A stretch of DNA of 64,000 nucleotides, taken from contig CACHSP010000001.1 of assembly GCA_902582605.1 (NCBI GenBank), positions 62,001 to 126,000 of the forward strand. The letters are read 5' to 3'. Positions within the stretch are counted from its first letter, which is position 1. Each line of letters starts with the position of its first letter. Origin of the DNA: an uncultured Pelagibacteraceae bacterium. GTDB taxonomy: Bacteria; Pseudomonadota; Alphaproteobacteria; Pelagibacterales; Pelagibacteraceae. Made by a program: the position numbers and the translations under genes. Shown piece after piece: positions 10,569 through 18,271 of this stretch. Under the pieces are notes generated by a model that worked only from the letters and a program-made list of their open reading frames with translations, did not search any database and was not told the DNA's origin.

Positions 10569-11159
10569 TTAATTATTAGAAAATTCCCTCAAAGTTTTGA
10601 ACAAAGCATTAATGTCATTGTTATTAGAGTTTAAAATAGAGGTAAACTCCTCTTTTTGAGTTCTAGCTAAACTTAAACCTTCAATGATAAGATCTCTTAT
10701 TAAAGGATTGTCTGGATTTTTTGTATAAACTCTCCAATCAATTTTTACTTCTGGCCTTTCTGATGTACCCTTTAAAAGGCTATTCACTATTGTATAATTT
10801 TCACTCAATACTTCTTTAGATAAAACATCAATTTCTGGGTTAGTGTATTCAGAAAGTCTACTAGAGAAGCTTTTCAAAAAATATTCCCTAAATAATTCTG
10901 AATACTTTTTTTTTTGATTGTCATCGAGGTTTTTTCTTATAGATCCAAGTGTATAGAAACCTATGCCATTTATATCCACAGTTTCTTCAGCAATTAATTT
11001 TAGTTGATTTATTTTTTCTTCTTTGGATAAATTTTCAGAAAGTATTTTGGAAGCTCTATTTACTGTTGATTGAACAAATACATCTGGTTCTATAGAATGG
11101 GTGTTACCCAATATTAAAAAATAAAAAAAAACTATTGAAAGAATCTTCCTAGGATACAT
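10569..11159 (-). CDS. mlaC: MlaC/Ttg2D-like periplasmic phospholipid-binding protein
   Basis: 196 residues with a Sec signal peptide at about 1-22, then the MlaC family pattern: a helical N-terminal part, IAEETVDINGIGFYTLGSIRKNL, a YSELFREYFLKSFSSRLSEY segment, and a C-terminal beta-rich part ending ILNSNNNDINALFKTLREF. MlaC shuttles phospholipids between the MlaA complex in the outer membrane and the inner-membrane MlaFEDB transporter, keeping outer-leaflet asymmetry. It follows mlaA by 9 nt on the same strand. The other mla genes are not in this window. Confidence 0.85.
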   Translation of the reverse strand: MYPRKILSIVFFYFLILGNTHSIEPDVFVQSTVNRASKILSENLSKEEKINQLKLIAEETVDINGIGFYTLGSIRKNLDDNQKKKYSELFREYFLKSFSSRLSEYTNPEIDVLSKEVLSENYTIVNSLLKGTSERPEVKIDWRVYTKNPDNPLIRDLIIEGLSLARTQKEEFTSILNSNNNDINALFKTLREFSNN

Positions 11160-11168
11160 TTAATAATT

Positions 11169-11954
11169 TTATTGGTTAATCTCTTCCCAGTCGCTATCAT
11201 CCTGGGTATTAATTATTTTTCTTGAGTTAAGAATTTTTTGTTGTCGGTCCTGTAAATACAAGCTTTTAACTGAGGCATAAAAGTCTAATGAATTATTTTC
11301 TAAGTTTTCAATTGAGTCATAATTCTTGGCTCTAAAGTCTACCCCGGCTGCACCTTTAGAGTAATAATAATCTGAATTCTTAAAATATTGAGTATCATTA
11401 TTGATCGTCACATTGTACCAAGGGTCACCACCTAGGTAATTTAGAGTTGAAGCGATTGTATCTCTTACTGTACTTGGACCTAAAACTGGTAACACGATGT
11501 AACAGCCTGGGCCAACTCCAAATTTTGCTAAAGATTGACCATAGTCTTCTTTTTCATAATTTGAAAGACCAAGATATTCAGCAACGTCAAAAATTCCTAA
11601 AATACCTAATGTTGTATTTATAATAAATCTTCCAGTATTAATTCCAGCTTGTTTGAAATCTCCTTGTAAAACATTGTTAGGTATTGTTAATAAATGGGAA
11701 ATATTTTCTAAAGAATTACTGACACCAGTTTTAGCTGGTGCAGGTAGTTTTCTATATAATGACGCAACAGGTTTAAAAATCACACCATCTAAAGCTTGAT
11801 TAAATGCAAAAGTCACTCTGTTAATTTTTTCAAAACAATCCTTTACCTCTGCGGGTTCATTTTTTTTTAATATTAAATCTCCATCAGATCCAGCATTGAC
11901 ATTTAGAGTTAGCGCCAGGGTTGTAAATACAATAATTAAGAATTTTTTTATCAT
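11169..11954 (-). CDS. mlaA: MlaA/VacJ-family outer-membrane lipid asymmetry protein
   Basis: 261 residues. It matches MlaA: KINRVTFAFNQALDGVIFKPVASLYRKLPAP, then NISHLLTIPNNVLQGDFKQAG, RFIINTTLGILGIFDVAE and GVGPGCYIVLPVLGPSTVRD. MlaA sits in the outer membrane and extracts mislocalised phospholipids for MlaC. The N-terminus has a Sec-like signal (about 1-21, ending NVNA) with no lipobox cysteine at the cleavage position, whereas enterobacterial MlaA is a lipoprotein. The usual DPFE motif appears altered to DCFE. It is upstream of mlaC on the same strand and divergent from the amidase gene. Confidence 0.9.
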   Translation of the reverse strand: MIKKFLIIVFTTLALTLNVNAGSDGDLILKKNEPAEVKDCFEKINRVTFAFNQALDGVIFKPVASLYRKLPAPAKTGVSNSLENISHLLTIPNNVLQGDFKQAGINTGRFIINTTLGILGIFDVAEYLGLSNYEKEDYGQSLAKFGVGPGCYIVLPVLGPSTVRDTIASTLNYLGGDPWYNVTINNDTQYFKNSDYYYSKGAAGVDFRAKNYDSIENLENNSLDFYASVKSLYLQDRQQKILNSRKIINTQDDSDWEEINQ

Positions 11955-12014
11955 TGATACTTATATATATAATATTAGATCATAAAGTAAATTAAGTATT
12001 AATTAAATATCAAA

Positions 12015-12755
12015 ATGTATCAGAAAATAGGCTTAAAAATGGCCACAAGTTATTCCCCAAATTTTAATTTACCCAAAAGGTTAAAACAAAATATTAAATT
12101 TATTATAATTCATTACACAGGTATGAAAAAAGAATCTGTAGCGATTACAAGACTGCAAGACCCAAAATCAAAAGTAAGCTCGCATTATCTAATTAAAAGA
12201 AACGGTGAAATAATAAATTTGGTTCCAGATCTTTTTGAAGCTTGGCATGCGGGAGTCTCCGGCTGGAAACATTTTAAATCTCTTAATAAAAATTCAATAG
12301 GTATTGAGATAACTAATCCAGGCCATCAACATGGCTATAAAAGATTTTCAAAAAAACAAATATTTTCACTTCAAAAATTACTTAATATTTTAGTAAAAAA
12401 ATATAAGATTAAAAAAAAGTATATTCTTGGTCATTCTGATATATCTCCTGGTAGAAAAAAAGATCCAGGTGAAAAATTTCCATGGGAAATGTTAGCCAAA
12501 AACAAATTAAGTTTTTGGCATAATTTAGATCAAAAAAAAATTAAAAAGTTTAGAGAAAAAAATCTTACTACCAGAATTGATGAAAATTTATTTTTAAAAA
12601 ATCTGCATAAAATTGGCTATAATGATGTAAAAAAATTCAAATCTCATAAAAACACCAAGTATCTTACACTAGCTTTTCAAAGACGATTTAGACAAAGTCT
12701 TGTTAATGGAAAGATTGATAAAGAGTGTCTATTAATTAGTAAAAACCTTTTATAA
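12015..12755 (+). CDS. N-acetylmuramoyl-L-alanine amidase (AmpD/AmiD type)
   Basis: 246 residues, Amidase_2 fold. Zinc ligands are H33 (FIIIHYTG), H140 (ILGHSDISPG) and D150 (KKDPG). The amidase domain spans about 10-165, and a helical C-terminal part (about 190-246, LTLAFQRRFRQSL) resembles a peptidoglycan-binding domain as in AmiD. It cleaves the bond between muramic acid and the stem peptide, for wall turnover or recycling. No clear signal peptide is seen, which favours a cytoplasmic recycling role. A start at ATG 12039 is an alternative, 8 codons shorter. Confidence 0.88.
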   Translation: MYQKIGLKMATSYSPNFNLPKRLKQNIKFIIIHYTGMKKESVAITRLQDPKSKVSSHYLIKRNGEIINLVPDLFEAWHAGVSGWKHFKSLNKNSIGIEITNPGHQHGYKRFSKKQIFSLQKLLNILVKKYKIKKKYILGHSDISPGRKKDPGEKFPWEMLAKNKLSFWHNLDQKKIKKFREKNLTTRIDENLFLKNLHKIGYNDVKKFKSHKNTKYLTLAFQRRFRQSLVNGKIDKECLLISKNLL

Positions 12756-12801
12756 CAATAAAAATTTAGCTTGAAATATTAATTTTTAGCAATAAATTGA
12801 A

Positions 12802-13161
12802 TCTGCCAGATGAACGACTTATCGCTTTAAATTTTTTAAAGAGGAAAGTCCGGACTCTACAAAGACGCAGTGCCAGATAATACCTGGCAGGGGCAACCCT
12901 AGGGATAGTGCCACAGAAAATATACCGCCTTAACAAGGCAAGGGTGAAAAGGTGTGGTAAGAGCGCACCGGTTCTATTGGTAACAGTGAACGCTGGAAAA
13001 CCCCACTGGGAGCAAGACTAAGTAGAGATGACATTGTTGAAAAACTAAAAGCTATCTTTGGCTCGTCATCAGGGTTAGTTGCTTGAGCTTAAGAGTGATC
13101 TTAAGCCTAGACAAATGGTAAGTTTAAATGACAGAACCCGGCTTATAGTTCATCTGGCTTC
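12802..13161 (+). ncRNA. rnpB: RNase P RNA (bacterial type A-like)
   Basis: The 5' end GCCAGATGAAC (12805-12815) pairs perfectly with GTTCATCTGGC (13148-13158), forming helix P1. Conserved core elements are GAGGAAAGTCCGGAC near 12841, GGGCAACCCTAGGGATAGTGCCACAGAAA in the 12891-12920 stretch, GGTAAGAGCGCACCGG near 12956, GGTAACAGTGAACGCTGG near 12979 and ACAGAACCCGGCTTA near 13131 (the P4 partner). The RNA removes 5' leaders from pre-tRNAs. It lies alone between the amidase gene and the mraZ promoter. The ends are estimated from P1 and may be off by a few bases. Confidence 0.96.
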
Positions 13162-13247
13162 TCATCTAAACTAAATATCTATTAAATGTTCGCGTTTTGA
13201 TTCATCATTGCCTTCAATCGGTAAATTTTAATTATAAATAGTATTTG

Positions 13248-13276
13248 TTGACTCATGTCAAAAAAACCCATATTAT
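13248..13276 (+). promoter_or_regulatory. Sigma70-like promoter of the mraZ/division cluster
   Basis: A -35 hexamer TTGACT (13248-13253) and a -10 hexamer TATTAT (13271-13276) are separated by exactly 17 bp and lie 44 nt before the mraZ ATG. Each differs from consensus at one position, which stands out even in AT-rich sequence. It is the obvious promoter for the long downstream run of same-strand genes. No start site has been measured. Confidence 0.7.
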
Positions 13277-13290
13277 CCCATAAATTCCCA
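13267..13290 (-). promoter_or_regulatory. Candidate MraZ operator: three TGGG repeats at 10-bp spacing
   Basis: CCCA occurs at 13267-13270, 13277-13280 and 13287-13290, i.e. TGGG on the minus strand, exactly 10 bp apart. MraZ is known to bind TGGGN direct repeats with 5-nt spacers near its own promoter. The repeats bracket and overlap the -10 hexamer, so binding should block transcription and give autorepression of the cluster. Confidence 0.65.
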
Positions 13291-13319
13291 AATAAGGAAT
13301 TTTTAGGACTTTATGGTTT

Positions 13320-13775
13320 ATGTTTTTATCGACCTACGAAAACAAATTGGACAAAAAAGGAAGGGTGTCAGTGCCTGCAAGTTATAGATCATATCTATCC
13401 AATTTGGGATATAATGGCGTAATTTGCTATCCTTCTTTTAATAATCAATCAATAGAAGCATGGCCTCAAGATAGAGTAGAAAAAATTTCAAACACAATAG
13501 ACTCTTTAAATCCATTTGAAGAAAAAAGAGATTTTTTTGCAACTTCCATTTTGTCTGAAAGCACAAATTTACAATTTGATAGTGAGGGAAGAATTTCACT
13601 TACTTCAAAATTACTAAAACATGCAAAAATCAAGAATAGCATGATCTTTGTTGGCCAGGGTAAAACATTCCAAATATGGGAACCAACAATATTTGAAAAA
13701 TTTAAGGTCAATGCAAGAAAAAAAGCTAATTTAAATCGAGCCAGCCTTAAATGGGAGCATCAACTAAACAAATAA
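13320..13775 (+). CDS. mraZ: Transcriptional regulator MraZ
   Basis: 151 residues with two SpoVT/AbrB-like repeats: [23 protein letters not shown] at the start and [22 protein letters not shown] in the middle, the DxKGR / DxEGR signature of MraZ. It forms ring-shaped oligomers that bind repeats upstream of its own gene and repress the division and cell-wall cluster. An AGGA-type ribosome site lies about 12 nt before ATG 13320; the nearby ATG at 13313 is out of frame. It is the first gene of the cluster and sits 14 nt before ftsZ. Confidence 0.95.
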   Translation: MFLSTYENKLDKKGRVSVPASYRSYLSNLGYNGVICYPSFNNQSIEAWPQDRVEKISNTIDSLNPFEEKRDFFATSILSESTNLQFDSEGRISLTSKLLKHAKIKNSMIFVGQGKTFQIWEPTIFEKFKVNARKKANLNRASLKWEHQLNK

Positions 13776-13789
13776 CGGGGGATAACAAA

Positions 13790-15253
13790 ATGACAATTAA
13801 TTTTAAGGTACCAGAAATAAAAGAACTTCAACCAAGATTATTGGTAATGGGAATAGGTGGAGCTGGAGGAAATGCAATCAATGAAATGATTGATAATGGT
13901 ATGCAAGGTGTTGAATTTATTGCAGTTAATACTGACGCTCAAGATTTAAAACATAGTAAAGCAAAATCTAAAATTCAAATTGGTTTAAATTTAACAAAAG
14001 GTTTAGGAGCTGGAGCAAAACTTGATATTGGCCAAGCTGCTGCTGACGAATCTTTAAATGATATAGTGAATATTTTACAAGGTGCGAACATGGTTTTTAT
14101 AGCTGCTGGTATGGGTGGTGGAACAGGCACAGGTGCTGCGCACGTAATTGCAAGAGCTGCTAAAGAATTAAATATTTTAACAGTTGGAGTAGTTACATTA
14201 CCATTCTTATACGAGGGCCCCTCAAGAATGAGAAGAGCTCAACAAGGTTTGGAGGAGCTAAGAAGACATGTTGATACAATTATTGTTATTCCAAATCAAA
14301 ATTTGTTTAAGATTGCTAATGAGCAAACTACATTTGAAGAGTCATTTAATCTTTCAAATAATGTTTTAATGCATGGTGTTCAGAGTATTACTGATTTAAT
14401 GGTAAGACCAGGATTGATCAACCTTGATTTTGCTGACGTAGAGTCTGTCATGGCTTCAATGGGCAAAGCGATGATGGGCACTGGAGAAGCTGAAGGAGAA
14501 GATAGATCAATGAAAGCTGCAGAGATGGCGATTAGCAATCCTCTAATTGATGATTATACATTAAAAGGAGCAAAAGGGTTGTTAGTTAATATTACTGGTG
14601 GCAAAGATCTTAAATTATTTGAAGTTGATGAGGCTGTAAATAAAGTAAGAGCAGAAGTAGATCCTGAAGCTGAATTAATTATCGGCGCTATCACAGATCC
14701 AGAACTTGATGGAAAAATGAGAGTTTCAATTGTAGCCACATCTTTAGATGGCCAACAACCAGAAACTAAATCAGTTATTAACATGGTCCATCGTATTCAA
14801 AATCGAAATCCTGGTTATTCTGATTTTGGCACAACTGCTGGAACAACTTCTTTTAATTTTCAGAATACAAACTCAAACCCTATTTCTGATGGTGCGACTG
14901 CACTTAAACTAGAAAATGAGATAGTATCAGAGAATATTCAGGGTCAGTCAGTTGATGATATGAACAAGCAGTATCATGAAGAATTGTTGAAAAATCAAGA
15001 GGCTGAACATATTGTAGAAAATATCTCAGAGGACAATGACAATTCCTTTTCACATGAAGTATTAAGCTCATCTAATACTGAGGAGGGGTCCTCAAATGAT
15101 TTGAAGGAATTTGGTGTAGATACAGATGAACCAGATTTATTTAACACAGAAAATCAAGCTTCAACTTCTGACGATTTGCTTGGATCATCAGATGAAGATC
15201 AAGAAGAGGATGATTTGGAAATACCCGCATTTTTACGAAGACAAAAAAATTAA
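13790..15253 (+). CDS. ftsZ: Cell division protein FtsZ
   Basis: 487 residues from ATG 13790, which has a strong GGGGG ribosome site 9 nt upstream; the in-frame ATG at 13751 lies inside mraZ and is unlikely. FtsZ is the tubulin-like GTPase that forms the division ring. It shows [13 protein letters not shown] at the N-terminus, the tubulin signature [11 protein letters not shown] near residues 107-117, a long acidic, Q/N/S-rich linker (about 325-470), and an intact C-terminal peptide [13 protein letters not shown] that usually binds FtsA and other partners. Its place between mraZ and rsmH is unusual: in most proteobacterial clusters ftsZ follows ftsA. Confidence 0.98.
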   Translation: MTINFKVPEIKELQPRLLVMGIGGAGGNAINEMIDNGMQGVEFIAVNTDAQDLKHSKAKSKIQIGLNLTKGLGAGAKLDIGQAAADESLNDIVNILQGANMVFIAAGMGGGTGTGAAHVIARAAKELNILTVGVVTLPFLYEGPSRMRRAQQGLEELRRHVDTIIVIPNQNLFKIANEQTTFEESFNLSNNVLMHGVQSITDLMVRPGLINLDFADVESVMASMGKAMMGTGEAEGEDRSMKAAEMAISNPLIDDYTLKGAKGLLVNITGGKDLKLFEVDEAVNKVRAEVDPEAELIIGAITDPELDGKMRVSIVATSLDGQQPETKSVINMVHRIQNRNPGYSDFGTTAGTTSFNFQNTNSNPISDGATALKLENEIVSENIQGQSVDDMNKQYHEELLKNQEAEHIVENISEDNDNSFSHEVLSSSNTEEGSSNDLKEFGVDTDEPDLFNTENQASTSDDLLGSSDEDQEEDDLEIPAFLRRQKN

Positions 15254-15271
15254 TGGTCTTCGAAAAAATAA

Positions 15272-16282
15272 ATGGACGCCACCATGGTATCGGATGCTCC
15301 AAAACATTATCCGGTATTGCTTAATGAAATAATTAGCATTATTACCCCTCAACATGGTGGCACATTTATTGATTGTACTTTTGGTCAAGGTGGCTATACC
15401 AAAAAAATTTTAAGTTATAAAGACACTCAAGTAATTGCAATAGATAGAGATATAGAAAGTAAAAAAATTGCGGATAAAATTTCTGAAAAGTTCCCAAACA
15501 GATTTATTTTTAAACATAAAAAGTTTAGTCAATTAGACAACCTCAAACTTAAAAATGAAAAAATTAGAGGGATACTCTTAGATTTAGGTTATTCTTTTAC
15601 TCAAATCAAAGATCCGAAAAAAGGTTTGTCATTTAATTCTGTTGGAGATCTTAATATGCAGATGGGTTTAAATAATTTTTCTGCAAGTGATGCAATTAAT
15701 AATCTGGATGTTCATGAACTAGAGAAAATTTTTAAATTTTTTGGTGAAGAACTAGAAGCCAAAAGAATTGCTTTTAATATTGTTAAAGAAAGAAAGACAA
15801 AAAAAATTGATACAAAAAAATTAGTCGAATTGGTAGAAAAATCAAAAAAAAGAAAAAGTTTTAAGACAAATAATTCTACAAAAACTTTTCAAGCTCTTAG
15901 AATTTTTGTCAATAAAGAAATTAGTGAATTAATATATGGTTTAATTGCAGCTACAAAAGTATTAAAAAAAAATGGTATATTGGCAGTTGTAACTTTCCAT
16001 TCACTAGAGGATAAAATCGTTAAATATTTTTTTAAAAGTTTATCTGAAAAAAAAAGCATATCCCGATATATGCCAAATATAAATCAACCTGAAACATTAT
16101 TTAGTATGGTTGAAAAAAAACCAATAATACCATCAGCCAAAGAATTAAAAGAAAATACTCCATCAAGATCAGCAAAACTGAGATACGTAATTAAGAAAAA
16201 TGATTTTTATAATTTTGAGACAGATATAATTAAAAAATTTAAAACATTTTTAGATATTGAGAATTTTGGTGAAAAATTATGA
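15272..16282 (+). CDS. rsmH: 16S rRNA (cytosine1402-N4)-methyltransferase RsmH (MraW)
   Basis: 336 residues. Recognisable from [12 protein letters not shown], the S-adenosylmethionine motif [48 protein letters not shown], and the C-terminal [15 protein letters not shown] and SRSAKLRYV segments. It methylates C1402 in the decoding centre of 16S rRNA. The start is ATG 15272 (MDATMVSD); ATG 15284 is a possible alternative. The end overlaps ftsL by 4 nt (ATGA), so translation is probably coupled. Confidence 0.96.
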   Translation: MDATMVSDAPKHYPVLLNEIISIITPQHGGTFIDCTFGQGGYTKKILSYKDTQVIAIDRDIESKKIADKISEKFPNRFIFKHKKFSQLDNLKLKNEKIRGILLDLGYSFTQIKDPKKGLSFNSVGDLNMQMGLNNFSASDAINNLDVHELEKIFKFFGEELEAKRIAFNIVKERKTKKIDTKKLVELVEKSKKRKSFKTNNSTKTFQALRIFVNKEISELIYGLIAATKVLKKNGILAVVTFHSLEDKIVKYFFKSLSEKKSISRYMPNINQPETLFSMVEKKPIIPSAKELKENTPSRSAKLRYVIKKNDFYNFETDIIKKFKTFLDIENFGEKL

Positions 16283-16587
16283 AAAAATTTTTTGTTACAA
16301 TCTTTGTATTTTCTTTAATTTTCTCAACGGCAATAGTTAAAAATTCAACAAAAAGGATTGACGATGAAATATTTGTTTTAAAAGAAAACATTAGAGATTT
16401 AAAAAAAAATTTCGAAAATACTAGATTGGAATTTGATTATTTGAGCTCTACTGAAAAATTACTTCAGTTTCAAAATCTTTACTTTGACAATGAACTAATA
16501 AAAATTGATATCCAGAAAATTCAAACAATTACTAGAAAAAATAACGAAATCGAAATAGGTCAATTAAGTTTTAATAAAAATGAGTAA
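16279..16587 (+). CDS. ftsL: Cell division protein FtsL-like
   Basis: 102 residues: a short N-terminus, one membrane segment (about 4-20, [17 protein letters not shown]), then a charged heptad-like region ([30 protein letters not shown]) likely to form the coiled coil that pairs with FtsB, and the short conserved [11 protein letters not shown] motif. Sequence similarity in FtsL is weak, so the call rests on topology, size and position between rsmH and ftsI. It overlaps both neighbours (4 nt and 8 nt). Confidence 0.8.
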   Translation: MKKFFVTIFVFSLIFSTAIVKNSTKRIDDEIFVLKENIRDLKKNFENTRLEFDYLSSTEKLLQFQNLYFDNELIKIDIQKIQTITRKNNEIEIGQLSFNKNE

Positions 16588-18271
16588 TAAAAATTCACAA
16601 ATTATTTTAGAGGATAATCGTAATGATTTTTCTTTTAAAAAAAATAAGTCTAATATTAATATTTCATTTAATAGGGTCTCATTTATTTTTTTTATTTTTT
16701 TTATAATTTTTATAATTTTTTCTATACACTTAGTACACCTTGGCTCTAGAGATTCCAAAAAAGTAATAAATGAAAATTTGACTATTACTTCCAATAAACT
16801 TTATAGAGCAGACATAATTGATAGAAATGGAAAATACTTAAGTAAGACAGTAAGTTCTATTGATATTGGTATAAGCACTGGAAAAGTTATTGATAAAAAA
16901 AAGTTATTAATAAATCTAAAATATATTTTTCCCAATAAAGATTTTGTCAAAATTCAAAATCAATTGAAAAATAAAAAATTTTTTTACTTAGAAAAAAAAA
17001 TATCTGAAGAAAATTATGAAAAGGTAATGAAACTAGGTGACAAATCAATTCAACCTGAGGAAAAATTAACAAGAATTTATCCTGAAAAAAACTTATTTAG
17101 CCATATTCTTGGTCAAATTGATAATGATAATAAAGGAGTCTCAGGTCTGGAAAAATCATTAGACAAAATTTTAAGAAATAGTAAAGAACCTATTCAATTA
17201 ACAGTAGATAAAGACTTACAATTTTTAATCAGAGAAGAGTTAATTAAATTCAACAAAATTTTTAATACCATTGGAAGTGCTGCAATTTTGATGGATGTAA
17301 ATAATGGTGAAATACTATCTTTAGTTTCTCTTCCCGATTTTGATCCAAATCAAAGAGAGAAAATCTCAGATTTAAATTATATAAATAGAGTCACTAAAGG
17401 TGTCTATGAATTTGGATCTGTATTTAAAACTTTCACATTAGCTGCTGCTCTTGATGAAAAAATTATTACTGCTGAAACGGAATATATTGATTTACCAAAA
17501 TCTCTTATGTGTGCAGGATTTCCGATAAGAGAATACGACAAAAAAATCCCATCCAATCTTACTGCTGAACAAATATTAGTTCGTTCTGGTAATATAGGCT
17601 CAGTTAGAATTGTTCAGCAAGTGGGCGAAGAAAAATTTAAGTCATTTTTATCAAAGATTGGTATTTTAGAAAAAATTGACTTTGATATTGAAGAAGTAGG
17701 AAAACCAATACAATTCAATTGGGGAAAATGTCCACTTGCTACAGCATCATTTGGTCATGGCATTACAACTACATTGCTTCAATTAGCAAAAGCTTATTCT
17801 ATTGTTGTTAATGGTGGTTTTCAAATAAAACCAAAATTGGTCAAAAATAACAACAATGAAAAAAAAGAAAAAATTTTAAGTCAAGACTTGTCTAGAGAAA
17901 TTTTACCAATCTTGAGAAAAATTGTTTCAACAAAAGATGGAACCGCATCACTAGCAGATGTCAATGGATATGAAATTGGTGGTAAAACAGGAACAGCCGA
18001 AAAAAGTGCGGATGGAGAGTATTCAAATAAGAAGGTTAATTCTTTTGTGTCGGTATTTCCAACATCTAAACCAAAATTTGTTTTAGCCGTCATGTTGGAT
18101 GAACCAAAAATAAATGAAAACTATATTTATCATTATAGAGATGGATCAAACATAAAGTATAAAGGGACACCTTTTAATACTGCTGGATGGACAACAGTAG
18201 AAGCTACGGGTCAAATTGTTGAAAAAATTGGGCCTATTTTAGCCACAAAATACAGTGAATTTAATTTCTAA
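16580..18271 (+). CDS. ftsI: Septal peptidoglycan transpeptidase FtsI (PBP3)
   Basis: 563 residues. One N-terminal membrane anchor (about 34-54, very F/I-rich), a PBP dimerisation domain (LYRADIIDRNGKYLSKTVSS, GVSGLEKSLDKIL), and a transpeptidase domain with the three penicillin-binding motifs: S280-V-F-K283, S336-G-N338 and K469-T-G471. It cross-links septal wall with FtsW as glycosyltransferase partner. It is downstream of ftsL with an 8-nt overlap and directly abuts murEF. Confidence 0.97.
   Translation: MSNKNSQIILEDNRNDFSFKKNKSNINISFNRVSFIFFIFFIIFIIFSIHLVHLGSRDSKKVINENLTITSNKLYRADIIDRNGKYLSKTVSSIDIGISTGKVIDKKKLLINLKYIFPNKDFVKIQNQLKNKKFFYLEKKISEENYEKVMKLGDKSIQPEEKLTRIYPEKNLFSHILGQIDNDNKGVSGLEKSLDKILRNSKEPIQLTVDKDLQFLIREELIKFNKIFNTIGSAAILMDVNNGEILSLVSLPDFDPNQREKISDLNYINRVTKGVYEFGSVFKTFTLAAALDEKIITAETEYIDLPKSLMCAGFPIREYDKKIPSNLTAEQILVRSGNIGSVRIVQQVGEEKFKSFLSKIGILEKIDFDIEEVGKPIQFNWGKCPLATASFGHGITTTLLQLAKAYSIVVNGGFQIKPKLVKNNNNEKKEKILSQDLSREILPILRKIVSTKDGTASLADVNGYEIGGKTGTAEKSADGEYSNKKVNSFVSVFPTSKPKFVLAVMLDEPKINENYIYHYRDGSNIKYKGTPFNTAGWTTVEATGQIVEKIGPILATKYSEFNF

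Noticed and set aside
13751-13789. Upstream in-frame ATG for ftsZ, adding 13 residues
   Set aside because: It lies inside mraZ, has no ribosome site, and the ATG at 13790 has a strong GGGGG site 9 nt upstream and fits the family N-terminus.
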